Below the pieces are notes generated by a model that saw only the letters and a program-made list of their open reading frames with translations, searched no databases and was not told where the DNA came from. A stretch of DNA of 64,000 bases, taken from Photobacterium alginatilyticum. Lineage in GTDB: Bacteria > Pseudomonadota > Gammaproteobacteria > Enterobacterales > Vibrionaceae. Positions 1 through 9,335 of this stretch are shown here, piece by piece (the stretch's first letter is position 1; the number at the start of each line of letters is the position of its first letter). A program made the position numbers and the translations under genes. The DNA is taken from the NCBI RefSeq assembly GCF_009910675.1, contig NZ_RSEJ01000002.1, positions 87,923 through 151,922 on the forward strand, in the 5' to 3' direction.

Positions 1-167
1 CTGAAGCACAGGCGGAGCAAACGCAGGACGAGCCAGTCAGCACAGTCACTGAGGAAGACGTCGATCCGAAGAAAGCCGCTGTCGCTGCTGCTGTTGCCCG
101 CGCCAAAGCCCGCAAGGCTGCCCAACAGGCAGCAAAAGATACACAACAGAATAACGAGGATAACTAA
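1..167 (+). CDS. rsxC: RsxC/RnfC, C-terminal tail (5' end outside window)
   Basis: Only the last 54 or so codons are present, ending in TAA at 165-167. The visible part is the low-complexity Ala/Lys/Gln/Arg-rich tail (runs such as [20 protein letters not shown]) typical of the RsxC C-terminus in Vibrio and enterics. None of the Fe-S or NADH/FMN-binding parts lie in the window. RsxC is the peripheral subunit of the Rsx/Rnf complex, which couples electron transfer between NADH and ferredoxin to sodium or proton movement. The identification rests on this tail plus the rsxD, rsxG and rsxE genes that follow two bases later. Confidence 0.9.
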   Translation, partial: EAQAEQTQDEPVSTVTEEDVDPKKAAVAAAVARAKARKAAQQAAKDTQQNNEDN

Positions 168-169
168 TC

Positions 170-1219
170 GTGGCTTTTAATATTGCCAGCTCACCCCATA
201 CACATAGCCGACGCAGTACCAGCGATATCATGCGTACTGTCATTCTTTGTTCGGCCCTGGGTATTGCTGCCCAATGGTTCTTCTTTGGCTGGGGTGTATT
301 GATCCAGGTTATTCTGGCTTCTTTGGTAGCGCTCGCCTCTGAAGCTGCAATACTGGTTTTGCGTAAGCGCCCGGCATTACCTTATCTGCGCGATAACAGT
401 GCGCTGCTTACCGGTATCCTGGTTGGTATTTCAATCCCACCGCTGGCTCCCTGGTGGATCACGGTGATCGGTGTTGTCTTTGCAATTGTTATCGCCAAGC
501 ACTTATATGGCGGTCTCGGACAGAACCTCTTCAACCCTGCGATGGTAGCCTATGTTGTCTTGCTGATTTCCTTTCCGGTGCAGATGACAACCTGGCTTCC
601 TCCCTCTTCAATCAGCGCCGCTCCAGTGTCGCTGCTTGATAGCCTGTATACAGTATTTACCGGCTTTACCCAGGACGGGTTCAGTGTACATCAGCTCAGG
701 ATGTCCGTTGACGGGATAACCATGGCAACCCCTTTGGACACTCTAAAGACATCACTGACAACCGGCCATACCACTACTGAAACTCTCGCGAGCCCAATCT
801 TCGGTATGATTGCCGGTATTGGTTGGGAGTGGGTAAATGTTGGCTTCTTGCTGGGTGGCTTGCTACTGCTGAAGTTACGCATTATTCAGTGGCAGATCCC
901 TGTCGGTATGCTGGGCGCATTATTTGTGATCAGCACCATTGCCTTCCTGTTCAACCCAGACGGTACGGCATCACCCATCATCCACCTATTCTCTGGTGCT
1001 ACTATGCTCGGGGCATTCTTTATTGCCACCGATCCTGTATCGGCATCGACCACAGTCAAAGGTCGTCTGATTTTTGGTGCCTTAATCGGGATCCTGGTTT
1101 ACCTCATCCGAACCTGGGGTGGCTTCCCTGACGGTGTCGCGTTCAGCGTGTTGCTGGCAAACATGTGTGTACCTATGATCGATTACTACACACGCCCACG
1201 AACATACGGCCACTTATAG
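170..1219 (+). CDS. rsxD: RsxD/RnfD, integral membrane flavoprotein subunit of the Rsx/Rnf complex
   Basis: A 349-residue polytopic membrane protein starting at a GTG two bases after the rsxC stop, with a GAGGA about ten bases upstream. RsxD is an inner-membrane subunit of the ion-pumping NADH:ferredoxin oxidoreductase and carries covalently bound FMN. The attachment motif SGAT is visible at residues 275-278, with Thr278 as the expected phosphoester link. About nine hydrophobic segments are readable, and the length is normal for the family. It lies in the order rsxC-D-G-E, eight bases before rsxG, so it is co-transcribed. In enterics the complex also keeps SoxR reduced; which role dominates here cannot be told. 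Confidence 0.96.
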   Translation: MAFNIASSPHTHSRRSTSDIMRTVILCSALGIAAQWFFFGWGVLIQVILASLVALASEAAILVLRKRPALPYLRDNSALLTGILVGISIPPLAPWWITVIGVVFAIVIAKHLYGGLGQNLFNPAMVAYVVLLISFPVQMTTWLPPSSISAAPVSLLDSLYTVFTGFTQDGFSVHQLRMSVDGITMATPLDTLKTSLTTGHTTTETLASPIFGMIAGIGWEWVNVGFLLGGLLLLKLRIIQWQIPVGMLGALFVISTIAFLFNPDGTASPIIHLFSGATMLGAFFIATDPVSASTTVKGRLIFGALIGILVYLIRTWGGFPDGVAFSVLLANMCVPMIDYYTRPRTYGHL

Positions 1220-1227
1220 GAGCAAGC

Positions 1228-1863
1228 ATGCTGATTGCAATGAAAAAAAACAGCGGTGTACTGGCAGTATTTGCCCTGCTTGCTACCCTGCTAGTATCTG
1301 TTACCCAACTGCTGACTGCCGGAAGAATTCAAGAGCAGCAACAAAAGGAGCTGCTTAAGGTTCTGAACCAGGTGATCCCTGCTGAAAACCATGACAACGA
1401 GCTCTACAAAAGCTGCACCCTAGTCACCAATGAGCAATATCTCGGCACCTCTACGCCAATGCCGGCTTACCTGGCTGAAAAAGAAGGTGAAGTGTCGGGT
1501 GTTGCGATTGAAGCTATTGCGCCCGGCGGTTACAACGGAGCCATCAAAATTATCGTCGGCCTTGATACCTCAGGTGTCGTCACGGGTGTGCGTGTCCTAA
1601 GCCACAATGAAACCCCGGGGCTTGGCGATAAAATTGATACCCGGATAACCGACTGGATTTACAGCTTTACCGGCAAGAAACTTCAGGGTGAAAAAGATGC
1701 CAGCTGGGCAGTACGCAAAGACGGCGGTAATTTTGACCAGTTTACCGGTGCAACCATTACTCCGCGTGCTGTTGTCGGTGCTGTGAAGAAAGTATCGCTG
1801 TATTACCAGCGCTACCAACAGGAATTGTTTAATCAACCTCTGAATTGTCAGGGCCACTCATGA
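1228..1863 (+). CDS. rsxG: RsxG/RnfG, periplasm-facing FMN subunit
   Basis: A 211-residue protein. I chose the ATG at 1228 because it follows AGGAGC at a good distance; an upstream in-frame ATG at 1165 lies inside rsxD. One N-terminal transmembrane anchor (about residues 10-30) is followed by a soluble FMN-binding domain. The covalent flavin motif TGAT is at residues 173-176 (Thr176) within the segment [18 protein letters not shown]. The last codons overlap the rsxE start by four bases (ATGA at 1860-1863), which suggests translational coupling. It carries electrons within the Rsx/Rnf chain together with RsxD. Confidence 0.96.
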   Translation: MLIAMKKNSGVLAVFALLATLLVSVTQLLTAGRIQEQQQKELLKVLNQVIPAENHDNELYKSCTLVTNEQYLGTSTPMPAYLAEKEGEVSGVAIEAIAPGGYNGAIKIIVGLDTSGVVTGVRVLSHNETPGLGDKIDTRITDWIYSFTGKKLQGEKDASWAVRKDGGNFDQFTGATITPRAVVGAVKKVSLYYQRYQQELFNQPLNCQGHS

Positions 1864-2558
1864 GCATAAATAAAGAATTGATGAAAAATGGCCTGTGGGA
1901 TAACAACCCGGCTATCGTTCAGTTACTGGGACTCTGTCCTCTTCTGGCCGTATCGGCAACTGTCACCAATGCCCTTGGCCTCGGGCTTGCTACCACGGCA
2001 GTGCTCATCGGATCGAACCTGATCGTTTCACTGGTTCGTCAATGGGTGCCGTCAGAAGTTCGGATCCCGGTATTCGTAATGATCATCGCGGCACTGGTTA
2101 CCTGTGTCCAGTTACTGATGAATGCCTTCACTTACGGGCTTTACCAGTCACTGGGGATCTTCATCCCGTTGATCGTGACTAACTGTATTATTATTGGCCG
2201 CGCAGAATCTTTCGCCTCCAAAAACGAACCTATGCCTGCTGTGTTAGATGGTTTGTGGATGGGGCTGGGTCTTACCTCAACCCTGGTGGTGCTAGGCGCA
2301 ATGCGCGAAATTCTGGGAAATGGTACCTTGTTCGACGGTGCTGACCGCCTGCTGGGTGACTGGGCAGCATCATTGCGAATCGAAGTATTCAGCTTTGACA
2401 GTAACTTCTTGTTGGCAATGCTACCGCCCGGTGCCTTTATTGGTGTCGGCTTTATCATCGCACTCAAGAATGTAATTGATAAAAAACGCGAACAGAAAGC
2501 GGCTGATGCTGAAGCCAAACCAGAAATTGAACGGGCACGAGTTACCTCGGCCAACTAA
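1860..2558 (+). CDS. rsxE: RsxE/RnfE, integral membrane subunit
   Basis: A 232-residue protein with about six hydrophobic helices, the closing subunit of the rsxABCDGE operon and a relative of NqrD. The start is the ATG overlapping the rsxG stop. An in-frame TTG at 1845 would lie inside rsxG and has no better ribosome site. The charged C-terminal tail ([18 protein letters not shown]) faces the cytoplasm. The gene is followed by about 130 bases and then nth, the same rsx-nth order as in E. coli and V. cholerae. It acts in the inner membrane in sodium- or proton-coupled electron transfer. Confidence 0.96.
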   Translation: MSINKELMKNGLWDNNPAIVQLLGLCPLLAVSATVTNALGLGLATTAVLIGSNLIVSLVRQWVPSEVRIPVFVMIIAALVTCVQLLMNAFTYGLYQSLGIFIPLIVTNCIIIGRAESFASKNEPMPAVLDGLWMGLGLTSTLVVLGAMREILGNGTLFDGADRLLGDWAASLRIEVFSFDSNFLLAMLPPGAFIGVGFIIALKNVIDKKREQKAADAEAKPEIERARVTSAN

Positions 2559-2689
2559 ACGTTCAACCTTACAAAACATACTATAAACCGCAGTTAGCTA
2601 CATACCTACAGGCGGCTCAACCTGTTTCTGGCCCTACACCAGAGGAATAGCTTACTGCGGCAACAGCCAACAGTTGTTAGGAAGCAAGC

Positions 2690-3331
2690 ATGAACAATGA
2701 AAAACGCGTTCAGATCCTTGAACGTCTGCGGGCAGAGAATCCGCACCCGGAAACCGAACTCAACTGGAGCTCACCTTTTGAACTACTGATTGCGGTTCTT
2801 CTGTCAGCACAGGCCACAGATGTCAGCGTCAACAAGGCCACCGACAAACTCTATCCTGTCGCCAACACTCCTCAGGCCATGTTCGATCTGGGTGTCGAGG
2901 GCGTAAAGGAATATATCAAGACCATCGGCCTGTTTAACTCCAAGGCTGAGAACGTCATTAAGACTTGCAGGATCCTGCTCGAACAACACGGCGGGGAAGT
3001 CCCTGAAAACCGCGAAGCCCTGGAGGCTCTGCCAGGTGTCGGCCGTAAAACGGCCAATGTCGTCCTTAACACCGCATTCGGCTGGCCTACCATCGCCGTC
3101 GATACCCATATTTTCCGGGTCTCAAACCGGACCAAATTCGCAATGGGTAAAAACGTTGATCAAGTCGAGCAGAAGCTACTAAAAGTGGTTCCGAAGGAAT
3201 TCAAGGTTGATGTCCATCACTGGTTGATACTACACGGCCGCTATACCTGTGTGGCCCGCAAGCCCCGCTGCGGCAGCTGTGTTATTGAAGACCTGTGCGA
3301 ATTCAAAGATAAAGTTTACCCTGGCGAGTAA
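2690..3331 (+). CDS. nth: Endonuclease III, DNA glycosylase/AP lyase
   Basis: A 213-residue bifunctional DNA glycosylase that removes oxidised pyrimidines and cleaves the abasic site in base excision repair. Visible features are the helix-hairpin-helix segment LPGVGRKTANVV with its catalytic Lys, and the catalytic Asp in TIAVDTHIFRV about 18 residues later. The C-terminal [4Fe-4S] site has spacing C-x6-C-x2-C-x5-C in CVARKPRCGSCVIEDLC. Length is normal. It sits downstream of rsx, as in many gamma-proteobacteria, and ends at a strong inverted repeat at 3337-3366. Confidence 0.98.
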   Translation: MNNEKRVQILERLRAENPHPETELNWSSPFELLIAVLLSAQATDVSVNKATDKLYPVANTPQAMFDLGVEGVKEYIKTIGLFNSKAENVIKTCRILLEQHGGEVPENREALEALPGVGRKTANVVLNTAFGWPTIAVDTHIFRVSNRTKFAMGKNVDQVEQKLLKVVPKEFKVDVHHWLILHGRYTCVARKPRCGSCVIEDLCEFKDKVYPGE

Positions 3332-3336
3332 CCACC

Positions 3337-3376
3337 GTTAACGGCTGTCATTAAGAAGCCGTTAACCTGTTTTTAT
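3337..3376 (+). terminator. Intrinsic terminator after nth
   Basis: A 10-bp stem, GTTAACGGCT at 3337-3346 with AGCCGTTAAC at 3357-3366, is followed by a T-rich run (CTGTTTTTAT). It starts six bases after the nth stop. Confidence 0.8.
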
Positions 3377-3549
3377 ACCCAATGTGACACATCTAAAAAG
3401 GAGTTCTGTGAATTGCGAGGCAACTGTCGCACAACGTAATTCACTATTCCTCACTCAATATGAAAGCACCAGCATAAGTCATACAATTTGAAAAATGATC
3501 GTTTTTTCTTACTCTACCTTCAGTGTAGAGGTGCCTTAGTGGTGTTATT

Positions 3550-5184
3550 ATGTTCAATAACTTATCAATATCTCAACGCTTGCTTTTCCCTAGCCTTTTA
3601 ATTTCTCTGCTTATTTTGCTTGGCAGCTTTATCGGTACCAGACAAATCGAGCAACAGAACCGAATAACCGGGTATATTTTCGCAACAATCAGCCCGGCTC
3701 TACTTCGTCATGAAGATGGAAACAAAGATATATTTCAGGCAATGGATGCCATGAAAAGCTATGTTTTGGCCTCTTCAGATAAGCAGAGAAAAAAAGCTAA
3801 AGAAGATTACGATAGCAATATTTATAAATCAGCTCCTCGTATTGCCTTCGCCAAAGAAGCCGCAGGGATCCCAGGAACCTCTATCTCAATTGATGCTATA
3901 GAGGTGGCCGTTCGTAATATTGAGCAATTAAAACAAGAGATGGACGTTATCATGAACACTCCTCATGAACTGTCCGAAAATATATACAAACAAAGAATTG
4001 ATAAAATCAATAAGACTCTAGACACCACAATTTCTTCGGCAAAAGTAGTTCACAAAGAGTTATTAGACTCAGAGCAGATACTACTAATGCAGTCAGCCTC
4101 TGAGTCAACTCAATCTTATTATTACATCCTGATAATTGGCCTCTTAACCGCTTTCATCGTTATTCTAACCGCCGTCTGTACAGCTCGCTACTTCAGTCAA
4201 CGTATAAAACTACTTAGTAATCAAGTAATTGACCTAACAAAAGGTAATGGAGACCTAACCGTTCGTCTTGCCGTCACCAATAACGATGAACTGGGCCAAC
4301 TTTGCCATAATTTCGATTATTTTATTGACTCACTTCACCACACTTTAAGAAATGTTGTAGATGAAAGCAAACAAGTTTCAGAAAACCTTATTGAACTACA
4401 GCACCAGGCACATCAGACCAATTCCTTAATGACGGTTCAGCAAAATGAAACTCAAAATGTGTTGTTATCCGTTCATGAATTTGCCAACTCTGCCCAAGAT
4501 GTCACAACCCAGGCTAATAATGCCCAAAGATATTCAGAGCAGGCCCAAACACAAACAAATATTGGTAATGATGCAATTAATATGACTTTCAATGCAATTA
4601 CCAAACTTGAGCTGGATATTAGCGAATCATCCTCAATGGTCAGGCAATTAGAAAGTGACATTTCCGATATAACTCATGTTATTGATGTTATTCGCACCAT
4701 TGCCGAACAAACCAATTTATTAGCGCTGAATGCCGCGATTGAATCAGCTCGGGCTGGAGAACATGGCCGCGGATTTGCGGTTGTTGCTGATGAAGTTCGA
4801 GGCCTGGCTTCTAAAACGCAGACAAGCACTCGCGAAATAGAATCGATGCTTCACAACCTGCAACAGTCGGCTTCACAAGCAGTAGATAAAATGACTGCCA
4901 GCCAGTCTTCATCAGAAATAACACTCAGTGAAGCCCATAAAACAAAAGAAGCCTTTCAACACCTAGTGGCAGCGATAAAAAAAATTAAAGAAGGTAATGA
5001 GCAAATAGCGACAGCTGCAAACCAACAACGTATCGTAAGTGATGAGATTAATACCAATACACAGCGTATTTCAGAAATGGCTCAAGGGTCTTTAGACCAG
5101 GCCATTGCTTCAACAAATACTGCCGACAACTCTCACAGGCAAATGCAAGTGATGAAAGAACATTTAGAACGTTTTAAAATCTAA
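3550..5184 (+). CDS. Methyl-accepting chemotaxis protein
   Basis: A 544-residue transmembrane chemoreceptor that feeds ligand signals to CheA/CheW at the cell pole. Layout: transmembrane helix 1 at about 12-30; a periplasmic helical domain of about 155 residues; helix 2 at about 190-212 ([20 protein letters not shown]); HAMP domain at about 213-265 ([13 protein letters not shown]); then a long coiled coil. The hairpin tip contains [19 protein letters not shown] and [15 protein letters not shown]. There is no C-terminal CheR/CheB-tethering pentapeptide; it ends LERFKI. The ligand is unknown. The gene is visibly more AT-rich than its neighbours and stands alone between nth and gloA, so it may be an insertion into an otherwise conserved order. 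Confidence 0.95.
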   Translation: MFNNLSISQRLLFPSLLISLLILLGSFIGTRQIEQQNRITGYIFATISPALLRHEDGNKDIFQAMDAMKSYVLASSDKQRKKAKEDYDSNIYKSAPRIAFAKEAAGIPGTSISIDAIEVAVRNIEQLKQEMDVIMNTPHELSENIYKQRIDKINKTLDTTISSAKVVHKELLDSEQILLMQSASESTQSYYYILIIGLLTAFIVILTAVCTARYFSQRIKLLSNQVIDLTKGNGDLTVRLAVTNNDELGQLCHNFDYFIDSLHHTLRNVVDESKQVSENLIELQHQAHQTNSLMTVQQNETQNVLLSVHEFANSAQDVTTQANNAQRYSEQAQTQTNIGNDAINMTFNAITKLELDISESSSMVRQLESDISDITHVIDVIRTIAEQTNLLALNAAIESARAGEHGRGFAVVADEVRGLASKTQTSTREIESMLHNLQQSASQAVDKMTASQSSSEITLSEAHKTKEAFQHLVAAIKKIKEGNEQIATAANQQRIVSDEINTNTQRISEMAQGSLDQAIASTNTADNSHRQMQVMKEHLERFKI

Positions 5185-5255
5185 ACGACAATTGAACGTC
5201 ATTAACTTGCTTTATTATAATACTTGGATTCAGCACCACACACACTGGAGGCACT

Positions 5256-5648
5256 ATGGCTAACGGACGCATTCTTCATACTATGCTGCGCGTAGGCGAT
5301 CTCGATCGCTCTATTCAGTTTTATACAGATATCATGGGTATGCAGCTACTTCGCAAGCGTGACAATGAGGCCTATAAATATACCCTGGCCTTTGTTGGCT
5401 ATGGCGATGAATCAACAGGTGCCGTCATCGAGCTGACCTATAACTGGGGAACAACCGAATACGAAATGGGTGATGCTTTCGGCCATATCGCAATTGGTGT
5501 TGAAGACATTTACGCAACCTGTGATGCCATTAAAGCTTCAGGGGGCAACGTGAGCCGTGAACCTGGCCCGGTGAAAGGCGGAAATACACACATTGCATTC
5601 GTTACCGACCCGGATGGCTACAAAATCGAGTTAATTCAGCGCAGTTAA
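5256..5648 (+). CDS. gloA: Lactoylglutathione lyase (glyoxalase I)
   Basis: A 130-residue enzyme of the VOC superfamily that isomerises the methylglyoxal-glutathione hemithioacetal to S-lactoylglutathione. The start has the good site GGAGGCACT. Metal ligands are visible in both halves: His8 in RILHTMLRV, Glu in AVIELTYNW, His in FGHIAIGV and the C-terminal Glu in [10 protein letters not shown]. The length matches the short, Ni-dependent E. coli type rather than the long Zn type. A symmetric hairpin closes the gene at 5668-5691. Confidence 0.97.
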   Translation: MANGRILHTMLRVGDLDRSIQFYTDIMGMQLLRKRDNEAYKYTLAFVGYGDESTGAVIELTYNWGTTEYEMGDAFGHIAIGVEDIYATCDAIKASGGNVSREPGPVKGGNTHIAFVTDPDGYKIELIQRS

Positions 5649-5667
5649 GCACCGCTAATAGAAACAG

Positions 5668-5695
5668 CAAAGCCTGCTAGAACAGGCTTTGCTTA
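5668..5695. terminator. Hairpin between gloA and the DUF3316 gene
   Basis: A 9-bp stem, CAAAGCCTG at 5668-5676 with CAGGCTTTG at 5683-5691, lies between convergent genes. The T-run is short on either strand, so termination strength is uncertain. Confidence 0.55.
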
Positions 5696-5707
5696 CACAT
5701 ACCATCA

Positions 5708-6040
5708 CTACTCCACTTTACCGAAGTACTCTACGACAGTCGCGCGGTATTCATTGTCTTTATTAGGGTCATTAAACTCTATGGAGTAGAAAGGCATCAC
5801 ACTATCTTTCAGCTTCTCGGCAATTTGCAGCTCCAGATTTTCAACACTTACTGTACTGGTAACTTCATACGTATCAGCGCGATTAAGCTCCATTTCATCA
5901 GCTTGCTCTAACGTAATCTGTTTTGCCGACACTTCACGGGCTAATTCCTCTTTGACTCTTTCGGCATCACTGTCTATCACCGAGTCATCGGCAAATACCA
6001 AGCCAGAACCGAACATGAGTACCAACAAAAGCTTTTTCAT
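5708..6040 (-). CDS. Small secreted DUF3316-type protein
   Basis: A 110-residue protein starting at the ATG at 6040, which has AAAGGG 11 bases upstream; a GTG three codons earlier sits too close to that site. It has a clear signal peptide (KKLLLVLMFGSGLVFA, cleavage after about residue 18) and then a small acidic domain rich in Glu and Asp. It ends with FYSIEFNDPNKDNEYRATVV. This looks like the DUF3316 family, common and uncharacterised in vibrios and predicted periplasmic. No catalytic motif or cysteine is present in the mature part, and no function can be assigned. It is transcribed away from the Fur-regulated sodA. Confidence 0.75.
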   Translation of the reverse strand: MKKLLLVLMFGSGLVFADDSVIDSDAERVKEELAREVSAKQITLEQADEMELNRADTYEVTSTVSVENLELQIAEKLKDSVMPFYSIEFNDPNKDNEYRATVVEYFGKVE

Positions 6041-6158
6041 AACTACCACCGCCCTTTCTTAGTATGTTTATCTCTATACCCATCTCAATTTAGCTCTTTC
6101 GGCAGTTACTTCAGCTCCAAAATTAAGAAAGTGGAAAGGCATCATAAAAAGCAGGGTT

Positions 6159-6177
6159 GATAATGATATTTATTCTC
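6159..6177 (+). promoter_or_regulatory. Fur box upstream of sodA
   Basis: The 19-mer GATAATGATATTTATTCTC matches the classical Fur consensus at 16 of 19 positions, with the first ten bases identical. It ends 34 bases before the sodA start, so it overlaps the likely core promoter and predicts repression by Fe-Fur. Confidence 0.8.
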
Positions 6178-6211
6178 ATTAGTATACTAAAAAAACCAAG
6201 AGAGAACGGTC

Positions 6212-6826
6212 ATGTCATTCAACTTTCCAGAACTACCTTATCCTTATAATGCACTCGAACCGTATATCGATGCCAAAACGATGGAAATTCACTATAGCCG
6301 CCATCATAAAACCTACTTCGATAAATTTATCACTGCGATTGCTGGCACCGAGCTGGAACAACAACCTCTTCATGAGATTTTTGCCACGGTATCCCGACAA
6401 CCTCCCGCTGTCAGAAATCACGGCGGAGGCTTTTTCAACCACAACCTATACTGGCAGTGCATGTCCCCCAATGGCGGCGGGCAACCCGGCGGCCTACTTG
6501 GCGAAGCGATTAACTGCCACTTCGGCAGCTTTGAACATTTCAAAACAGCTTTCTCCGAGGCAGCGGCCAACCACTTCGGTTCTGGATTCATCTGGCTGTG
6601 CGTCAACGACGGGCGGTTGGAAATCTCTTCCACCAGCAACCAGGACAACCCGCTGATGGATGTTGTCGATAATTGCGGGGAGCCGATTCTTGCACTCGAT
6701 GTCTGGGAGCATGCCTACTACATCAGCTACCAGAACAAACGTCCGGAATACATCGACGCATGGTGGCATGTTGTTGACTGGCAGCAAGTCGAACAGCATT
6801 TTGTCGAGGCATTACAGCAGCAATAA
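6212..6826 (+). CDS. sodA: Superoxide dismutase, manganese type
   Basis: A 204-residue cytoplasmic SOD that dismutates superoxide. Metal ligands are visible in the order His (EIHYSRHHKTYF), His (FFNHNLYW), Asp and His (LALDVWEHAYY). The Mn type is indicated by Gly in HGGGFFNHN where Fe-SODs have Gln, together with the outer-sphere Gln in STSNQDNPLMD. The true Fe-SOD at 22509 has the opposite pattern. A Fur box lies just upstream, so expression should rise when iron is scarce, as for other Mn-SODs. The DUF2753 gene follows 14 bases later in the same direction, as a likely operon. Confidence 0.93.
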   Translation: MSFNFPELPYPYNALEPYIDAKTMEIHYSRHHKTYFDKFITAIAGTELEQQPLHEIFATVSRQPPAVRNHGGGFFNHNLYWQCMSPNGGGQPGGLLGEAINCHFGSFEHFKTAFSEAAANHFGSGFIWLCVNDGRLEISSTSNQDNPLMDVVDNCGEPILALDVWEHAYYISYQNKRPEYIDAWWHVVDWQQVEQHFVEALQQQ

Positions 6827-6840
6827 TCTAAGGAAGAATC

Positions 6841-7284
6841 ATGGATGTATCACGCTGGGAACGGCATACGTTGCTGGCCGCAGAGGCCGAAGAGAATAAC
6901 AAGCCAATGATGTCAGTGATTCATTACCAACTCGCTTTGGCCGAATCACAACAGCTAGAACCGGTTCAGGGGACGCGCGAAGAGCTTGAGGACTTACTGA
7001 CCATCAAAATCACCTCTTGTCATAATCTGGCCTCTTTTTGGCGAAAAGCTGGCGACAACGAGTATGAGCTTAAGTACTTACAGCTTGCCTCTGAGCAAGT
7101 AATGGCACTTATTCCTCAGTGTCCTCGCAAGGAATGTGATGCATTTATTGATACTCTTGGATGCTGTAAATCCGCTTTGATCTCATTCCTAAAGCGACAT
7201 CCTAACCCGGCGGTTGCCCGGCAGCTTGAGCATATCAATATCAGCAATCAGTGCGAGCTGATCGCCAAGTTCCGTCTTCACTGA
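6841..7284 (+). CDS. DUF2753-type protein, sodA partner
   Basis: A 147-residue soluble protein with no signal peptide and no membrane segment. It is mainly alpha-helical in character and resembles a short TPR-like repeat (WERHTLLAAEAEENNKPMMS, then YQLALAESQQLEPVQG). It contains several Cys (TSCHNL, QCPRKECD, LGCCKSAL). I recognise it as the vibrio family DUF2753, which commonly lies next to sodA. It begins 14 bases after sodA and should share the Fur-controlled transcript. The function is not known; a helper role in the iron-starvation or superoxide response is inferred from the context only. Confidence 0.75.
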   Translation: MDVSRWERHTLLAAEAEENNKPMMSVIHYQLALAESQQLEPVQGTREELEDLLTIKITSCHNLASFWRKAGDNEYELKYLQLASEQVMALIPQCPRKECDAFIDTLGCCKSALISFLKRHPNPAVARQLEHINISNQCELIAKFRLH

Positions 7285-7336
7285 GACGGCTGAACTTGAA
7301 TGACACTATAGCCTGATAGGTACTATGAACTAGGAT

Positions 7337-7372
7337 CAAAAAAGCGAGATACACTGAGTATCTCGCTTTGCT
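7337..7372. terminator. Bidirectional terminator between DUF2753 gene and motY
   Basis: A perfect 12-bp stem, AAAGCGAGATAC at 7341-7352 with GTATCTCGCTTT at 7358-7369, sits between convergent genes. An A-run on its left gives motY a U-run on the minus strand. Confidence 0.85.
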
Positions 7373-7394
7373 ATATTAGGGGCTTAGATTTCAG

Positions 7395-8285
7395 CTAGAT
7401 TAATGTCCGGCCAAGCGAAATCACTACCCGGCGGTTTTGATTACGCCCGATTGGCGTTTCATTATCGGCAATAGGTCGACGCTTGCCGTAAGCCTCAACC
7501 TGGATCCGATCTTTCGGCAAACCCATTGCCATAAAATACTCTTCCAGCTTCTTGGCCCGTCGTTCAGACAAGGCCTGATTGACGTTCTTGCCACCTCGCG
7601 AATCGGTATAGGTCGCCACCAATACCAAATCAACATCATCACTATATCGGACAAAGTCACTGATCTGAGCCAGGCGCTTGCGCGAGGCTTTATTCAGCTC
7701 ATCGCTATCATGATCATAATGGAGAACAGTAAAGGCGATATCATCGAAGCTGTAGGGCAGCAAATTATCTATACACTGACTAAATTGCTGATAGGGTGTC
7801 TGGAACGATACCGCAGAAAGCCCGACTTCAATACGCTTATTTCTATGCTGCCAGTCCTGATAACTTAGCGTTGGATAGCGCCCGCTCTCAAGCTCGGTAA
7901 GCATAGTCCAAGCCATTTGCCCACCAATATAGCCATCAAACTGTTTGAAGAAGGTAATTTTAGTGATCGGCTCAGCCGCATCACCCGGCATCCAGCGCGG
8001 TGGCATCGAGACAAGGCTCACATCGCGTGTTTCCCCCATGGGGCGGCGCATCTTGAGTTCAAAATCCAGGTTGATTTTTTTACTCGCTCGGGAGGTAAAC
8101 TGAGCTTCACCGTAATTGGGTATCTTATGCAGCATACGACATTCCAGCGGGGTATCAACAGCGACCTTCCAGCTCGATTGCGCAGGCGTAGCGACATATT
8201 GTTTGCTTGCCATCACCGGACTACATACTGTCGCAGCGGCTAGCAATGCGCCTGCCAAGCACAATGATGTTGTTGTATTGCCCAT
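7395..8285 (-). CDS. motY: Sodium-type flagellar motor protein MotY
   Basis: A 296-residue secreted protein with a signal peptide of about 26 residues ([18 protein letters not shown]). The N-terminal half is the MotY-specific domain that forms the T-ring of the polar flagellar motor and helps place the PomAB stator. The C-terminal third (about 180-290) is an OmpA-like peptidoglycan-binding domain with [20 protein letters not shown] and the closing [12 protein letters not shown]. Length and domain order match Vibrio MotY. It indicates a sodium-driven polar flagellum. It is divergent from rnt with about 150 bases between, the usual vibrio arrangement. Confidence 0.95.
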   Translation of the reverse strand: MGNTTTSLCLAGALLAAATVCSPVMASKQYVATPAQSSWKVAVDTPLECRMLHKIPNYGEAQFTSRASKKINLDFELKMRRPMGETRDVSLVSMPPRWMPGDAAEPITKITFFKQFDGYIGGQMAWTMLTELESGRYPTLSYQDWQHRNKRIEVGLSAVSFQTPYQQFSQCIDNLLPYSFDDIAFTVLHYDHDSDELNKASRKRLAQISDFVRYSDDVDLVLVATYTDSRGGKNVNQALSERRAKKLEEYFMAMGLPKDRIQVEAYGKRRPIADNETPIGRNQNRRVVISLGRTLI

Positions 8286-8435
8286 ATTCCTACCACCAGC
8301 TCAATCGTAATGCTGACTATTGTATCGGATCTGACGAAAAAATCTTTAGGTGCAGTTTCCCCGCTATGAATTAAGGTTTAGCTCCCGGAATGAATCTGAC
8401 ATAATGCGCTCTTCATTTTTATCAACCGCAGTGCT

Positions 8436-9107
8436 ATGAGCCAAGATAACGAACTAAACACCCTTAAAAGTCGCTTTCGCGGCTACTTTCCCGTCGTCAT
8501 TGATGTAGAGACTGCCGGCTTTAATGCCAAAACAGATGCCTTGCTCGAAATCTGTGCAGTTACCCTGCAGATGGATGAAGAAGGCTGGCTAAAGCCTGCT
8601 TCGACTATCCATTATCACATCACACCATTTGAAGGCGCAGTGATCCACAAAGAGGCGCTGGAGTTTAACGGGATCCGGGATCCGTTCAGTCCGCTTCGTG
8701 GTGCGGTCTCTGAAGATGCTGCGCTAAAAGAGATCTACAAGCAGATCCGTAAAGAACAAAAAGCGGCAGGTTGCTCCCGTGCAATCATGGTTGCCCATAA
8801 CGCCAACTTTGATCACAGCTTTGTAATGGCGGCTTCTGAGCGAGCCAAGCTAAAACGCAATCCCTTCCACCCATTTGCGACCTTCGATACGGCAGCGTTG
8901 AGCGGCTTGGCATTCGGCCAGACAGTATTGGCCAAGGCCTGTAGCACCGCCGGGATCCCGTTTGACAACAAGGAAGCTCACTCCGCGCTCTATGACACAG
9001 AACGCACAGCAGAATTATTCTGTGAGATTGTTAACAAATGGAAGAAATTAGGTGGATGGCCACTTTTTGATTCTGCAGAAGAAAAAAGCGAAGAACCTCA
9101 AGCTTAA
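8436..9107 (+). CDS. rnt: Ribonuclease T
   Basis: A 223-residue DEDDh-type 3'-5' exoribonuclease that trims the CCA end of tRNA and the 3' ends of 5S and 23S rRNA. Exo motifs in order: Exo I with D and E in [15 protein letters not shown], Exo II in [12 protein letters not shown], and Exo III with H and D in [17 protein letters not shown]. The last 30 or so residues after [11 protein letters not shown] are an acidic tail. A decayed copy of this 3' end and its downstream flank follows at 9195-9335. Confidence 0.97.
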   Translation: MSQDNELNTLKSRFRGYFPVVIDVETAGFNAKTDALLEICAVTLQMDEEGWLKPASTIHYHITPFEGAVIHKEALEFNGIRDPFSPLRGAVSEDAALKEIYKQIRKEQKAAGCSRAIMVAHNANFDHSFVMAASERAKLKRNPFHPFATFDTAALSGLAFGQTVLAKACSTAGIPFDNKEAHSALYDTERTAELFCEIVNKWKKLGGWPLFDSAEEKSEEPQA

Positions 9108-9165
9108 AGAATAACAAACTCATCGGACCACACTAGTAGCTATCTTTTCGGCATTTTAGAGTAAT
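9022..9165 (+). repeat. Copy 1 of a diverged direct repeat: rnt 3' end plus flank
   Basis: This segment spans the last 86 bases of rnt and about 58 bases beyond its stop. It aligns with 9195-9335 at an offset of about 173 bases. Shared blocks in the same order are GTTAACAAATG, ACTTTTT, CAGAAAAAA-like runs and CTCATC-GACC. I read this by eye; identity is roughly two thirds. Confidence 0.65.
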
Positions 9166-9194
9166 TACTCAATACGCCTGATTGATATTTTTTT

Positions 9195-9335
9195 GTGAGT
9201 CCGTTAACAAATGAAAGAATTAGGCAAACAGCGACTTTTTAAACCTCAAACAGAAAAAAATGAAGTGTCTTAAAAATTAAACACGCAAAACTCATCAGAC
9301 CTCCTATGAGTCCAGCTGTGCTGGGCTTTTAGAAA
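9195..9335 (+). repeat. Copy 2: decayed duplicate of the rnt 3' end
   Basis: A non-coding partner of 9022-9165. The codons corresponding to the RNase T tail are still recognisable at DNA level (GTGAG, then GTTAACAAATGAAAGAA, TTAGG, GACTTTTT), but the frame is broken. It ends in a segment like the rnt downstream flank (AACTCATCAGACC). It looks like an old tandem duplication, or the scar of an element that once inserted at the rnt end. Confidence 0.6.
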
